Assembly: GCF_003719305.1 (NCBI RefSeq)
Contig: NZ_RARC01000001.1
Span: 372,001-436,000 of the forward strand
DNA: 64,000 nt
Direction of reading: 5' to 3'
From: Mycolicibacterium stellerae
GTDB taxonomy: Bacteria > Actinomycetota > Actinomycetes > Mycobacteriales > Mycobacteriaceae
The position numbers were made by a program, and so were the translations under genes. Below the pieces are notes generated by a model. That model had not been told where the DNA came from. It did not search any database and saw only the letters and a program-made list of their open reading frames with translations. Each line of letters begins with the position of its first letter. Within the stretch, counting starts at the first letter, position 1. Shown in pieces: positions 51,514 through 60,618 of this stretch.

Positions 51514-53244
51514 ATGGGGGAGAATCTTTTTGTGAGCGGATCAGGGCGTGACCCCCGAGACCGGGGTGGCCAGCATGATCCGCGTTACTACCCGCCTCGC
51601 CCGCCCGCCCACGACGCAGACGAACACCCCGGGATGGCGAACTACCCCAGCGACGGCGTGAATCACCGACGCCAGCGCCGCTCGTCCACACCCAGCGCCA
51701 ACCGGTATTTGCCCGACCTCGAGGCGCGGTCACCCAACCGCGGTGAGCCGCCCCCCGGTGTCGGTGGAGCCGCGGGGCGCAGCGGTCACAGCGGCCCCCG
51801 GTCGGCGGCCCAACGCAGCCGGGACATGGGGTCGAAGATGTACGGCCTCTTTCACCGCGCCGCCACCGCCGACGGTGCCGACAAGTCGGGCCTCACCGCG
51901 CTGACGTATCCGGTGATGGCCAACTTCGCCGTCGACTCCGCAATGGCTGTCGCACTGGCCAACACCCTGTTCTTCGCGGCGGCGTCCGGCGAGAGCAAGA
52001 GCAAGGTCGCGCTCTACCTGCTCATCACGATCGCGCCGTTCGCGGTCATCGCTCCGCTGATCGGTCCGGCGCTTGACCGTTTACAGCACGGCCGCAGGCT
52101 CGCCCTTGCCATGTCGTTCACGCTGCGCAGCGCGCTTGTGGTGGTGCTGATCGCCAACTACGACGGTGCGACGGGCAGCTTCCCGTCCTGGGTGCTGTAT
52201 CCGTGCGCGCTGGGAATGATGGTGTTGTCCAAGTCATTCAGCGTGCTTCGCAGCGCCGTGACCCCACGTGTGCTGCCGCCGACGATCGACCTGGTGCGGG
52301 TCAATTCACGGCTGACGGTCTTCGGCCTGCTCGGCGGAACCATCGCCGGCGGCGCTGTCGCCGCCGGCGCGGAGTATCTCTTCAACCTGTTCCACATGCC
52401 CGGGGCGCTGTACGTGTGCATCGCCATGACGGTGGCAGGCGCCGTGCTCGCGATGCGCATCCCGAAATGGGTGGAGGTCACCACGGGTGAGGTCCCCACC
52501 ACCCTGAGCTACCACGGCGGCGCGGATGAACCCGCACCTCTCGTCCGCGGCGCCAAACTGCGCCGCCATCCGCAGCGGCGCTCCGAAACCCGCGACGCAC
52601 GACAACCGCTGGGCCGCAACATCATCACCGCGTTGTGGGGCAACTGCACCATCAAGGTGATGGTGGGCTTCCTGTTCCTCTATCCCGCGTTCGTGGCCAA
52701 GTCGCACGAGAAGAGCGGCTGGGAGCAGCTGATGATTCTCGGCCTGATCGGTGCGGCGGCGGCGATCGGTAATTTCGGTGGCAACTACGCCAGCGCCAGG
52801 CTGCAGCTCGGGCATCCGGCGCAGTTGGTCGTGCGCAGCACGACAGCGGTCACGTTGGCCGCGCTTGTTACCGCGCTGACCGGAAAGCTGTTGGTGGCCG
52901 CGTTGGCGGCGTTGGTGACCTCTGCCGCGAGCGCGATCGCGAAGGCCTCACTGGACGCGTCGCTACAAGATGATCTGCCCGAGGAGTCGCGAGCGTCGGC
53001 GTTCGGGCGGTCGGAATCGCTGTTGCAGCTGGCGTGGGTGGCCGGCGGCGCGACAGGTGTGCTCGTGTATACCCAACTGCACATTGGCTTTACCGTGATC
53101 TCGACCATGCTGATACTCGGTCTCGCGCAGACGCTTGTCAGCTATCGCGGCGACTCCCTGATCCCCGGTCTCGGCGGCAATCGCCCCGTCGTGGCGGCGC
53201 AAGAAGGCGGCTGGACTGATCCGGCCGGGGTGCCGCGGGAGTGA
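51514..53244 (+). CDS. MFS-like transmembrane protein (Rv0876c type)
   Basis: A 576-residue membrane protein with a roughly 115-residue hydrophilic N-terminal tail (RRQRRSSTPSANRY, Pro-rich) and about 12 membrane helices. The loop LDRLQHGRRLALA resembles the MFS motif A position. ATG 51514 is taken; a GTG at 51532 has GGGGGAG 12 nt upstream and is a good alternative. Substrate unknown. Its stop overlaps the next start by 4 bp. Confidence 0.8.
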   Translation: MGENLFVSGSGRDPRDRGGQHDPRYYPPRPPAHDADEHPGMANYPSDGVNHRRQRRSSTPSANRYLPDLEARSPNRGEPPPGVGGAAGRSGHSGPRSAAQRSRDMGSKMYGLFHRAATADGADKSGLTALTYPVMANFAVDSAMAVALANTLFFAAASGESKSKVALYLLITIAPFAVIAPLIGPALDRLQHGRRLALAMSFTLRSALVVVLIANYDGATGSFPSWVLYPCALGMMVLSKSFSVLRSAVTPRVLPPTIDLVRVNSRLTVFGLLGGTIAGGAVAAGAEYLFNLFHMPGALYVCIAMTVAGAVLAMRIPKWVEVTTGEVPTTLSYHGGADEPAPLVRGAKLRRHPQRRSETRDARQPLGRNIITALWGNCTIKVMVGFLFLYPAFVAKSHEKSGWEQLMILGLIGAAAAIGNFGGNYASARLQLGHPAQLVVRSTTAVTLAALVTALTGKLLVAALAALVTSAASAIAKASLDASLQDDLPEESRASAFGRSESLLQLAWVAGGATGVLVYTQLHIGFTVISTMLILGLAQTLVSYRGDSLIPGLGGNRPVVAAQEGGWTDPAGVPRE

Positions 53245-53723
53245 AGAAAGGCTTGGCGGTTCTTGTCGCCGTCGCCGTGCTGGCGTCTGTCGCGACCGGC
53301 GTACTGATATGGCGGTTGAGTCGAACTCCCGCGCCCGAACATCCGCAGATAAGCGCCTACACCCGCGGGCAGTTGGTGCGCGTGGGGCCGTATCAGTTCT
53401 GCGATGTGCTCAACCCCACCGACTGCGAAACCCCGCGCAGCGACGGAGTACTCGACGTCGACGCGCGCAACGCGGTGCAGTTGTCGGTGCCGCCCGCGAT
53501 CGCAGCTGCACCATGGGTTTTGGTGCGGTCATACGAAGGCTCCGACGTCGTCAACGAATTCCGGTCCGGCAGCACATTCGCGGTCACCATCCCGACGATG
53601 GACCCGCACCGCGGCAGGCTGTTCGGCTTCGCGGTGCAACTGCCGACGCTGGTGCGCGACGAGGCGGGCAACGAGTTTCCGTGGACGCACGCGGAGTGGT
53701 CGGTGCGGGCCGCCTGGCCCTAG
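53241..53723 (+). CDS. DUF2771 exported protein
   Basis: A 160-residue protein: N-terminal membrane helix/signal (residues 4-24), then a soluble domain with two Cys (QFCDVLNPTDCETP) likely forming a disulfide. DUF2771 family, equivalent of Rv0875c. GTG at 53241 overlaps the upstream stop (GTGA), so the two are co-translated. Its stop shares CTAG with the convergent gene. Confidence 0.82.
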   Translation: MKKGLAVLVAVAVLASVATGVLIWRLSRTPAPEHPQISAYTRGQLVRVGPYQFCDVLNPTDCETPRSDGVLDVDARNAVQLSVPPAIAAAPWVLVRSYEGSDVVNEFRSGSTFAVTIPTMDPHRGRLFGFAVQLPTLVRDEAGNEFPWTHAEWSVRAAWP

Positions 53724-54727
53724 CCGGCCCCGTGCCCGGCGGGTACCCGCTCGCCTTCGGGCGTCGGCCCCGGCGGTGAGCCGTCGCCGAACGGCCTGCC
53801 GCCCAACACTTCCCGGCCGTGCGGTGTCAGCCAGTTCGACAGATCCGGCCCCTTCGGCACTATACGCGTCGGGTTGATGTCGGTGTGCACGATGTAGTAG
53901 TGCTGCTTGATCTGGACGAAGTCGGTGGTGTCGCCGAAGCCGGGGGTCTGGAACAGGTCTCGCGCATAGCCCCACAACGCGGGCATCTCGTCGAGCTTGG
54001 AGCGGTTGGCTTTGAAGTGGCCGTGATAGACGGGATCGAAGCGGGCCAGCGTGGTGAACAGCCGGACGTCGGCTTCGGTGATGGTGTCCCCGACCAGGAA
54101 CCGCTGATTTTCCAGCCGCTCGTTGAGCCAGTCCAGCGCGGTGAACAACCGGTCGTAGGCCTTGTCGTAGGCCTCCTGTGAGCCGGCGAAGCCGCACCGG
54201 TAGACGCCGTTGTTCACCTCGGTGTAGATGCGCTTGGCTACCTCGTCGATCTCGTCGCGCAGCGCATCGGGATACAGATCCGGTGCGCCGTCACGGTGAT
54301 ACGCCGTCCACTCGCCGGACAGGTCGAGCGTCATCTGCGCGAAGTCGTTGGTGACGACCTGCCCGGTCAGCACGTCGACGATCGCGGGCACCGTGATGCC
54401 CTTCGGGTAGTGAGGGTCACGGGCGAAATAGGCGTCCTGCAGCCGCGGGATCTTGAGCACCGGGTCGACGCCGCCCGGGTCGAGGTCGAAGGTCCAACTG
54501 CGTGCATCGTGGGTGGGCCCGCAGAAACCGATCGACAGCACATCTTCCAGGCCGAGCAGCCGACGGACGATGATCGCACGGTTGGCCCACGGGCAGGCCC
54601 GCGCGACGATCAGCCGATAGCGGCCGGGTTCGACGGGATACCCGTCGCGGCCGTCGGCGGTGATGCGGGTGGAGATGTAGTTGGTGTCGCGAGTGAACTC
54701 GCCACCGCTGGAGACATATTCAGCCAT
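53720..54727 (-). CDS. Glutathionyl-hydroquinone reductase-like GST-fold protein
   Basis: A 335-residue protein of the YqjG/PcpF group of GST-like enzymes. The catalytic Cys is in ARACPWANR near residue 47, with VPAIVD and the C-terminal helical domain (DTITEADVRLFTTLARFDPVYHGHFKAN). Family members reduce glutathionyl-hydroquinones using glutathione. Mycobacteria make mycothiol, not glutathione, so the co-substrate here is unclear. ATG at 54727; a longer frame would read through the repeat array upstream and is rejected. Absent from this position in M. tuberculosis (from memory). Confidence 0.85.
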   Translation of the reverse strand: MAEYVSSGGEFTRDTNYISTRITADGRDGYPVEPGRYRLIVARACPWANRAIIVRRLLGLEDVLSIGFCGPTHDARSWTFDLDPGGVDPVLKIPRLQDAYFARDPHYPKGITVPAIVDVLTGQVVTNDFAQMTLDLSGEWTAYHRDGAPDLYPDALRDEIDEVAKRIYTEVNNGVYRCGFAGSQEAYDKAYDRLFTALDWLNERLENQRFLVGDTITEADVRLFTTLARFDPVYHGHFKANRSKLDEMPALWGYARDLFQTPGFGDTTDFVQIKQHYYIVHTDINPTRIVPKGPDLSNWLTPHGREVLGGRPFGDGSPPGPTPEGERVPAGHGAG

Positions 54728-54733
54728 GGCACC

Positions 54734-54836
54734 AGCATGCCCGCATGCGGCGAACGTGCCGCATTCGCCCAGCATGCCCGCATCCGGCGAACGTGCCGCA
54801 TTCGCCCCGCATGCCCGCATCCGGCGAACGTGAAGC
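54734..54836 (+). repeat. Tandem 37-bp palindromic repeats (2.8 copies)
   Basis: Units at 54734-54770, 54771-54807 and a partial one at 54808-54836. Each has a self-complementary part such as ATGCGGC-GAACGT-GCCGCAT. The array lies between the GST-like start and the cspB end. Confidence 0.9.
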
Positions 54837-54876
54837 TACTGTGGGAAATCGCGAGGATTTTCGCGCTGGATGCACG

Positions 54877-54921
54877 CTCGGCGAATTACTGGCCGTCGCC
54901 TCGGCGAATTACTGGCCGTCG
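54877..54921 (+). repeat. Tandem duplication of the 3' end of cspB
   Basis: CTCGGCGAATTACTGGCCGT at 54877 recurs at 54900, period 23 bp. The right copy includes the last codons and the TAA stop of the cspB-like gene; the left copy lies beyond it. Confidence 0.85.
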
Positions 54922-55322
54922 AGTTCGCGAGCGACGGCCTTGACCACCTCGGACACCCGGCGCGCGACCTTGCGGTCGGGGTAGCGGCCCTTGCGCAGCT
55001 CTGGCTGCACCGCCCCCTCCAGCAGGGTGATCATGTCCTCGACCATGCCGTGCAGCTCGTCGGGCGTGTGCTTGTGCTCGGCGGCGGCCGCCTCGCGACG
55101 GGTACGGGTCAGGCTCGGCGGCGAGTCGAGGATCTTCAGGCTCAACGCCTGCGGGCCACGGCGACCGGCGGCCATGCCGAACTCCACCTTCTGTCCCGCT
55201 TTGAGTCCCTCGACGCCGGCAGGCAGCGCGGAGGAACGGACGTAGACGTCCTCACCTTCCTCCTGCGACAAAAAGCCGAAGCCCTTCTCGACGTCGTACC
55301 ACTTAACCCGGCCGGTCGGCAC
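54909..55322 (-). CDS. CspB-like cold shock domain protein with helical tail
   Basis: A 137-residue protein: a cold shock OB-fold ([20 protein letters not shown] with RNP1 GFGF, and DVYVRSSAL for RNP2) followed by a roughly 65-residue charged helical tail ([11 protein letters not shown]...). GTG at 55322 is preferred (family starts PTGKVKW); GTG at 55331 is possible. Equivalent to Rv0871 (135). Binds single-stranded RNA/DNA; the tail is the unusual part. Its last codons lie in a tandemly duplicated 23-bp segment. Confidence 0.88.
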   Translation of the reverse strand: MPTGRVKWYDVEKGFGFLSQEEGEDVYVRSSALPAGVEGLKAGQKVEFGMAAGRRGPQALSLKILDSPPSLTRTRREAAAAEHKHTPDELHGMVEDMITLLEGAVQPELRKGRYPDRKVARRVSEVVKAVARELDGQ

Positions 55323-55361
55323 TGGTCTCACCTGCTCGTCTCGGTAACCCACATAATGAAA

Positions 55362-55387
55362 GCGTCCCGCCTTTTCCGCAGGGACGC
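55362..55387. promoter_or_regulatory. Hairpin in the cspB/yccF divergent region
   Basis: GCGTCCC (55362-55368) and GGGACGC (55381-55387) with a 12-nt loop in the 145-bp divergent gap. It may structure a cspB leader or act as an operator. Confidence 0.35.
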
Positions 55388-55467
55388 GCTGGAGAGATCC
55401 TACTCGGAGGCCGCGACGACCAGCACCCCTATTACTCGGTAGGCTGAAACCCACGCTGGAGGAAGAG

Positions 55468-55872
55468 ATGCGCCTGATCCTGAACATCATCTGGTTGGTT
55501 TTCGGCGGCCTGTGGCTGGCGCTTGGTTACCTGCTGGCCGCACTCATCTGCTTCGTGCTGATCGTCACGATCCCCTTCGGCTTCGCATCGCTGCGCATCG
55601 CCTCCTACGCACTGTGGCCGTTCGGCCGCACCGTGATCGACAAACCGGGCGTCCGGCCGGGAGCGCTGATCGGCAATGTGATCTGGGTGCTGCTGTTCGG
55701 TATCTGGCTGGCCATCGCGCACGTCGTCACCGCCGTCGCGATGGCGATCACGATCATCGGCATCCCGCTTGCGCTGGCCAACCTAAAGCTCATCCCGGTC
55801 TCGCTGGTGCCGCTGGGCAAGGAGATCGTGCCCGTAGACGACCTGAAGCCACCCGTGCGAGCCGCTGCGTGA
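55468..55872 (+). CDS. YccF-domain membrane protein
   Basis: A 134-residue protein with two YccF repeats, each with two membrane helices ([20 protein letters not shown] and [20 protein letters not shown]) and [18 protein letters not shown] between them. Equivalent of Rv0870c. ATG 55468 after GAGGAAGAG. It overlaps moaA by 4 bp (GTGA). Function unknown. Confidence 0.85.
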   Translation: MRLILNIIWLVFGGLWLALGYLLAALICFVLIVTIPFGFASLRIASYALWPFGRTVIDKPGVRPGALIGNVIWVLLFGIWLAIAHVVTAVAMAITIIGIPLALANLKLIPVSLVPLGKEIVPVDDLKPPVRAAA

Positions 55873-56921
55873 CCATCATCGCGCTCGGCGTTCCTTCGGT
55901 GTCCCGCCGCGTGGGGCCTGCTCCGGTAGGCGGGCCGCTGGTCGACACCTACGGCCGGGTGGCCACCGATCTGCGGGTGTCGCTGACCGACCGCTGCAAT
56001 CTGCGGTGCACGTATTGCATGCCCGCCGAGGGACTCGACTGGATGTCGGGCGAGCAGTTGCTGAACACCGACGAGCTGACTCGCCTGCTGCGCATCGCCG
56101 TGACGCGGCTCGGCGTCACCCGCGTTCGATTCACCGGCGGCGAACCGCTGCTGGCCAAGCATCTCGAAGAGGTCGTCGCGGCGACCGCCGCGTTGCGGCC
56201 TCGACCTGAAATCACCTTGACCACCAACGGAATTGGGCTACATCGCCGGGCCGCAGGCCTCAAGGGTGCCGGCCTGAACCGGATCAACGTGTCGCTCGAC
56301 ACCGTCGACGCCGAGCATTTCGCGCACATCACCCGCCGAGACCGGCTTGCCGACGTGCTTGCCGGTCTTGCCGCGGCACACAGGGTCGGCCTGCAGCCGG
56401 TCAAGGTGAATGCCGTCCTCGACCCGATGACCGGGCTCGAGGACGCGGTGTCGCTGTTGCGATTCAGCCTCGAGCACGACTACCAGCTGCGCATCATCGA
56501 GCAGATGCCGCTCGACGCCGGTCACGAGTGGTCGCGCGGCAAGACGCTTGGCGCCGACGAGGTGCTGGCCACCCTGCAGCGTCACTTCACGCTGACACCG
56601 GACCCGGCCCCGCGCGGCTCCGCGCCCGCGCAGCTCTGGCTGGTCGACGGCGGCCCGGCGACCGTCGGCATCATCGCGTCGGTGTCGCACGCGTTCTGCT
56701 CGGCCTGCGACCGCACCCGGCTGACCGCCGACGGCCAGGTGCGCAGCTGTCTGTTCTCCCGCGAGGAGACCGACCTGCGCGCACTGATGCGCTCGGGCGC
56801 TGACGATGACGCCGTCGAGGGAGCATGGCGCGCCGCGATGTGGGCAAAACCTGCGGGCCACGGCATCAACGACCCCGACTTCGTGCAGCCGGACCGGCCG
56901 ATGAGCGCGATCGGCGGATGA
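55869..56921 (+). CDS. moaA: MoaA, GTP 3',8-cyclase
   Basis: A 350-residue radical SAM enzyme for the first step of molybdopterin synthesis (GTP to 3',8-cyclo-GTP with MoaC finishing cPMP). First cluster CNLRCTYC near residue 41; second cluster region CSACDRTRL and a following Cys near residue 290; GEP motif FTGGEPLL; C-terminal GG required in MoaA. GTG start at 55869 overlaps the yccF stop. Equivalent of moaA2 (Rv0869c). Co-translated with moaD. Confidence 0.94.
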   Translation: MTIIALGVPSVSRRVGPAPVGGPLVDTYGRVATDLRVSLTDRCNLRCTYCMPAEGLDWMSGEQLLNTDELTRLLRIAVTRLGVTRVRFTGGEPLLAKHLEEVVAATAALRPRPEITLTTNGIGLHRRAAGLKGAGLNRINVSLDTVDAEHFAHITRRDRLADVLAGLAAAHRVGLQPVKVNAVLDPMTGLEDAVSLLRFSLEHDYQLRIIEQMPLDAGHEWSRGKTLGADEVLATLQRHFTLTPDPAPRGSAPAQLWLVDGGPATVGIIASVSHAFCSACDRTRLTADGQVRSCLFSREETDLRALMRSGADDDAVEGAWRAAMWAKPAGHGINDPDFVQPDRPMSAIGG

Positions 56922-57202
56922 CCATGGAAGCCACGACTACGCCGACGGCGACCTTGACGCTGACCGTGCGTTACTTCGCCGCGGCTCGTGCCGCTGCAGG
57001 CGTCGAGACCGAAACCGTGCAAGTCGCGCCCGGAACGACGGTCGCCGCGCTCGTCGACACGCTCGCCGCACGCGGTTCGGAGCTCGCCCTGGTGCTGCGG
57101 CGGTGTTCCTTCTTATGTGACGGCATCGCGGTCCGCGACGACACGGCCGAGCTGACAAACGGCCAGATAATTGATGTGCTCCCGCCCTTTGCGGGCGGGT
57201 AA
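56918..57202 (+). CDS. moaD: MoaD, molybdopterin synthase small subunit
   Basis: A 94-residue ubiquitin-like sulfur carrier ending PPFAGG, the GG needed for thiocarboxylation. It gives sulfur to MoaE. ATG 56918 overlaps the moaA stop (ATGA); ATG 56924 would shorten it by two residues. Near its stop the DNA forms a GC hairpin (CCCGCCC/GGGCGGG). Equivalent of Rv0868c. Confidence 0.92.
   Translation: MTMEATTTPTATLTLTVRYFAAARAAAGVETETVQVAPGTTVAALVDTLAARGSELALVLRRCSFLCDGIAVRDDTAELTNGQIIDVLPPFAGG
57181..57199 (+). terminator. GC hairpin at the moaD 3' end
   Basis: CCCGCCC (57181-57187), loop TTTGC, GGGCGGG (57193-57199), overlapping the moaD stop. No U-tract, but placed to separate moaD from rpfA. 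Confidence 0.4.
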
Positions 57203-57204
57203 AA

Positions 57205-57218
57205 GTGATTTACATCAC
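57205..57218 (+). promoter_or_regulatory. CRP-type site upstream of rpfA
   Basis: GTGA-TTTACA-TCAC, a perfect TGTGA/TCACA-style half-site pair (consensus GTGA-N6-TCAC). In M. tuberculosis the CRP homologue Rv3676 acts on rpfA. It lies 433 bp upstream of the start codon. Confidence 0.8.
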
Positions 57219-57419
57219 ATAACAAAATGGTCACAAGCTGGCTACAGACTGGTGGAGCGCGGTATGCACCAGCAGAAACGCCCGAAACTCCTGCGCTTTT
57301 AGAGCCTCATTAGGATTTGCCGTGAGGCGAAACGCCGCAACGCGCAAAAGATGACTGCAACGCGCAGACCCATTAGGTTCTTCCGCAAGCCAGTCGACCC
57401 TAATCGGCTGGCCCTTCCT

Positions 57420-57613
57420 GCCCGATAGCGCCGAGCTCCATCCGTTGGGCAGGGATTCAACGAACAAGTATGGATGGAGGCGGGGGACCCACCGGTCCAC
57501 CGAAAGGACCAGGAGCCGCTTGCGGCCCCTTGGGGTGAAGCCGAAACCGTTCTCACCAACGGCCAGGCCGGGCAACCTCTCCAGCCCGAACCCGACAGCT
57601 GACCTCGCGGGCG
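57420..57613 (+). promoter_or_regulatory. ydaO/yuaA-type (c-di-AMP) riboswitch of rpfA
   Basis: Signature segments in the expected order: GCCGAGC helix, GGCGGGGGACCCA, a stem with GGTCC/GGACC, TTGGGGTGAA, CCGGGCAACCTCTCC, and CCCGAACCCGACAGCTGACCTCG, with outer stem GCCCG/CGGGC. This matches the c-di-AMP class known upstream of mycobacterial rpfA, where ligand binding reduces expression. The RNA ends about 25 nt before the start codon. Confidence 0.88.
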
Positions 57614-57619
57614 CATTAG

Positions 57620-58942
<1,323 letters not shown>

Positions 58943-58948
<6 letters not shown>

Positions 58949-59371
58949 CGAACCCACCCATTCGTCGGAGCCGTCGGCGAAGAACTGGTGCTTCCACACC
59001 GGTAGCCGTGCCTTGACGCTGTCCACCAACCGGGCGCAGGTGTCGAATGCCGCCTGCCGATGGTCGGCCGCAACGGCGGCCACCAACGCGGCGTCGCCGA
59101 TCTCGAGGGCGCCGATGCGGTGGCTGACCGCGATCGCCCGCACGCCCGCGCAGTCGGCCGCGATCTCCGCGGCGACATCCGCGAGCGTCTGCTGCGCCGT
59201 GGGGTGCGCCGAATACTCCAGCCGCGTCACCGTGTGCCCGCCGTCGTGATCCCGCACGACGCCTGCAAAGCCGACGACGGCCCCTGCGGCCTGATGCGCG
59301 ACGAGACCCTCGTGCTCGGCGAGTTCGATGGTCTGCTCGGTGAGGGCAGCGCGCAGCACGACGGCCTTCAC
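58943..59371 (-). CDS. moaE: MoaE, molybdopterin synthase large subunit
   Basis: A 142-residue MoaE. Conserved [28 protein letters not shown] near residue 33, [11 protein letters not shown] and a final [20 protein letters not shown] with the catalytic Lys. It forms molybdopterin from cPMP with MoaD. GTG 59371 overlaps the mog stop by 4 bp. Equivalent of moaE2 (Rv0866). The moaD partner gene lies on the other strand, across rpfA. Confidence 0.93.
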
Positions 59372-59853
59372 CGGGGGTGGTCCCTACCCGCAAGCTGATC
59401 GAGCGCGTGCTCGAGGACGTCGTTGAGCACGCCGAGACCGTCCTTGACACCACCGGTCGAGCCCGGCAGGTTCACGATCAGCGTGCCGTTCCTGACGCCG
59501 CAGACGCCGCGCGACAGCACCGACGTCGGCACGTGCGGCAGCCCTGAGAGTCGGATTGCGTCGGCCAGACCGGGGATCTGGTAGTCGACGATGTCTGCGG
59601 TGGCATCGGCGGTCCGGTCCGTCGGCGAGATCCCGGTGCCGCCGGAAGTGATTATCACACTGACGTTTTCGCCGACCGCCGCGAAAAGCGACCGCACCAC
59701 TCCGCTGCCGTCGGCGACTACGACGGGAGCGGGCGTGACGATGCCGCGCTGGTTCAGCCAATCGACGATGATCGGGCCGGTGCGGTCCTCGTAGACGCCG
59801 GTCGCCGCGCGGGTCGACGCGATGATCACCCTCGCGGTACGCGTCACGTCCAT
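59368..59853 (-). CDS. mog: Mog, molybdopterin adenylyltransferase
   Basis: A 161-residue MoaB/Mog protein: [14 protein letters not shown] is the MPT-binding loop and [16 protein letters not shown] the C-terminal motif. It adenylates molybdopterin before metal insertion. ATG 59853. Equivalent of Rv0865. Between moaC and this gene lies a single copy of the GAGCGCTCGCGCGAAGA repeat. Confidence 0.92.
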   Translation of the reverse strand: MDVTRTARVIIASTRAATGVYEDRTGPIIVDWLNQRGIVTPAPVVVADGSGVVRSLFAAVGENVSVIITSGGTGISPTDRTADATADIVDYQIPGLADAIRLSGLPHVPTSVLSRGVCGVRNGTLIVNLPGSTGGVKDGLGVLNDVLEHALDQLAGRDHPR

Positions 59854-59857
59854 CTGC

Positions 59858-59880
59858 TCTTCGCGCGAGCGCTCATCACC
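59858..59880 (-). repeat. Single copy of the prrA-prrB repeat between moaC and mog
   Basis: Read on the minus strand, GGTGATGAGCGCTCGCGCGA followed by AGA matches the first part of the 33-bp repeat at 23278. As in prrA, the element begins with the stop codon of the upstream gene (here moaC). Confidence 0.75.
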
Positions 59881-60358
59881 TGGTCCACGTCCCTGCTTTT
59901 CCGCCCTCTTTGCGCAGCACCCTGATGTCGTCGATACGCGCCGCCGGGTCGACGGCCTTGAGCATGTCGTAGAGCGTCAGCGCCGCAATGCTGACCGCCG
60001 TCAAGGCCTCCATCTCGACACCGGTTCGGTCGGTGCTGCGCACCGTCGCGGTGATGCCGACCTCGGCTTGGCCGATCTCGAAGTCGACATCGACACCGGT
60101 CAACGCCAACTGATGACACAACGGGATCAGGTCGCTGGTGCGCTTGGCCGCCAGGATGCCCGCAACCCGTGCGGTGGCCAGCGCATCACCCTTGGGTAGC
60201 CCACCGGTCGCAATGAGCTCGACGACGTCGGCGCGGGTGCGCAGCGTGCCCGCCGCGACGGCGGTCCGCGTGGTGGCATCCTTGCCGGTCACGTCGACCA
60301 TATGGGCCGCGCCCGAATCGTCGAGGTGCGACAGCCGGCCCCCGCGAGGCTCGACCAC
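59876..60358 (-). CDS. moaC: MoaC, cPMP synthase
   Basis: A 160-residue Moa[17 protein letters not shown] start, [16 protein letters not shown] (active site) and [20 protein letters not shown]. It converts cyclo-GTP to cPMP. GTG 60358 is the start, 2 bp after the hypothetical upstream gene; longer frames run through that gene. Equivalent of moaC2 (Rv0864). Confidence 0.93.
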   Translation of the reverse strand: MVEPRGGRLSHLDDSGAAHMVDVTGKDATTRTAVAAGTLRTRADVVELIATGGLPKGDALATARVAGILAAKRTSDLIPLCHQLALTGVDVDFEIGQAEVGITATVRSTDRTGVEMEALTAVSIAALTLYDMLKAVDPAARIDDIRVLRKEGGKAGTWTR

Positions 60359-60360
60359 CG

Positions 60361-60552
60361 TTATCTGTTGACGACGGTGACCGGGTGCGTGTACGGCAGA
60401 TCCTCCGAAGGCAGCGGGAACGTCAGGTCGCCGAAGGGCGACAACGCGCCGGTGCGGTCGGCGGCCAGCTCGCTGACCGCGTGATCGTCGTCGACATCGG
60501 TGGTCGGCCAGCCGTTGTCGATGTAGCGGGTCTTCTGCTTCTTGTCTGCCAC
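60361..60552 (-). CDS. Small conserved protein next to moaC
   Basis: A 63-residue, Asp-rich protein ([16 protein letters not shown], then [17 protein letters not shown]). Equivalent in place to Rv0863. GTG start 60552. It precedes moaC by 2 bp and is probably co-transcribed, but no molybdenum role is known. Divergent from the helicase-associated gene. Confidence 0.65.
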   Translation of the reverse strand: MADKKQKTRYIDNGWPTTDVDDDHAVSELAADRTGALSPFGDLTFPLPSEDLPYTHPVTVVNR

Positions 60553-60604
60553 GCCCCATATTGTGGCAGGCGCCGCGACTGGTGGCGAGACCGGCGGGCT
60601 GCTT

Positions 60605-60618
60605 TACGCTGGTCAGTA
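60605..60618 (+). promoter_or_regulatory. Possible leaderless promoter of the helicase-associated gene
   Basis: TACGCT (60605-60610) lies 8 nt before the ATG at 60619, slightly longer than the usual 6-7 nt. Confidence 0.35.

Noticed and set aside
54734..54836. 37-bp repeats as a CRISPR array
   Set aside because: Contiguous palindromic units without spacers.
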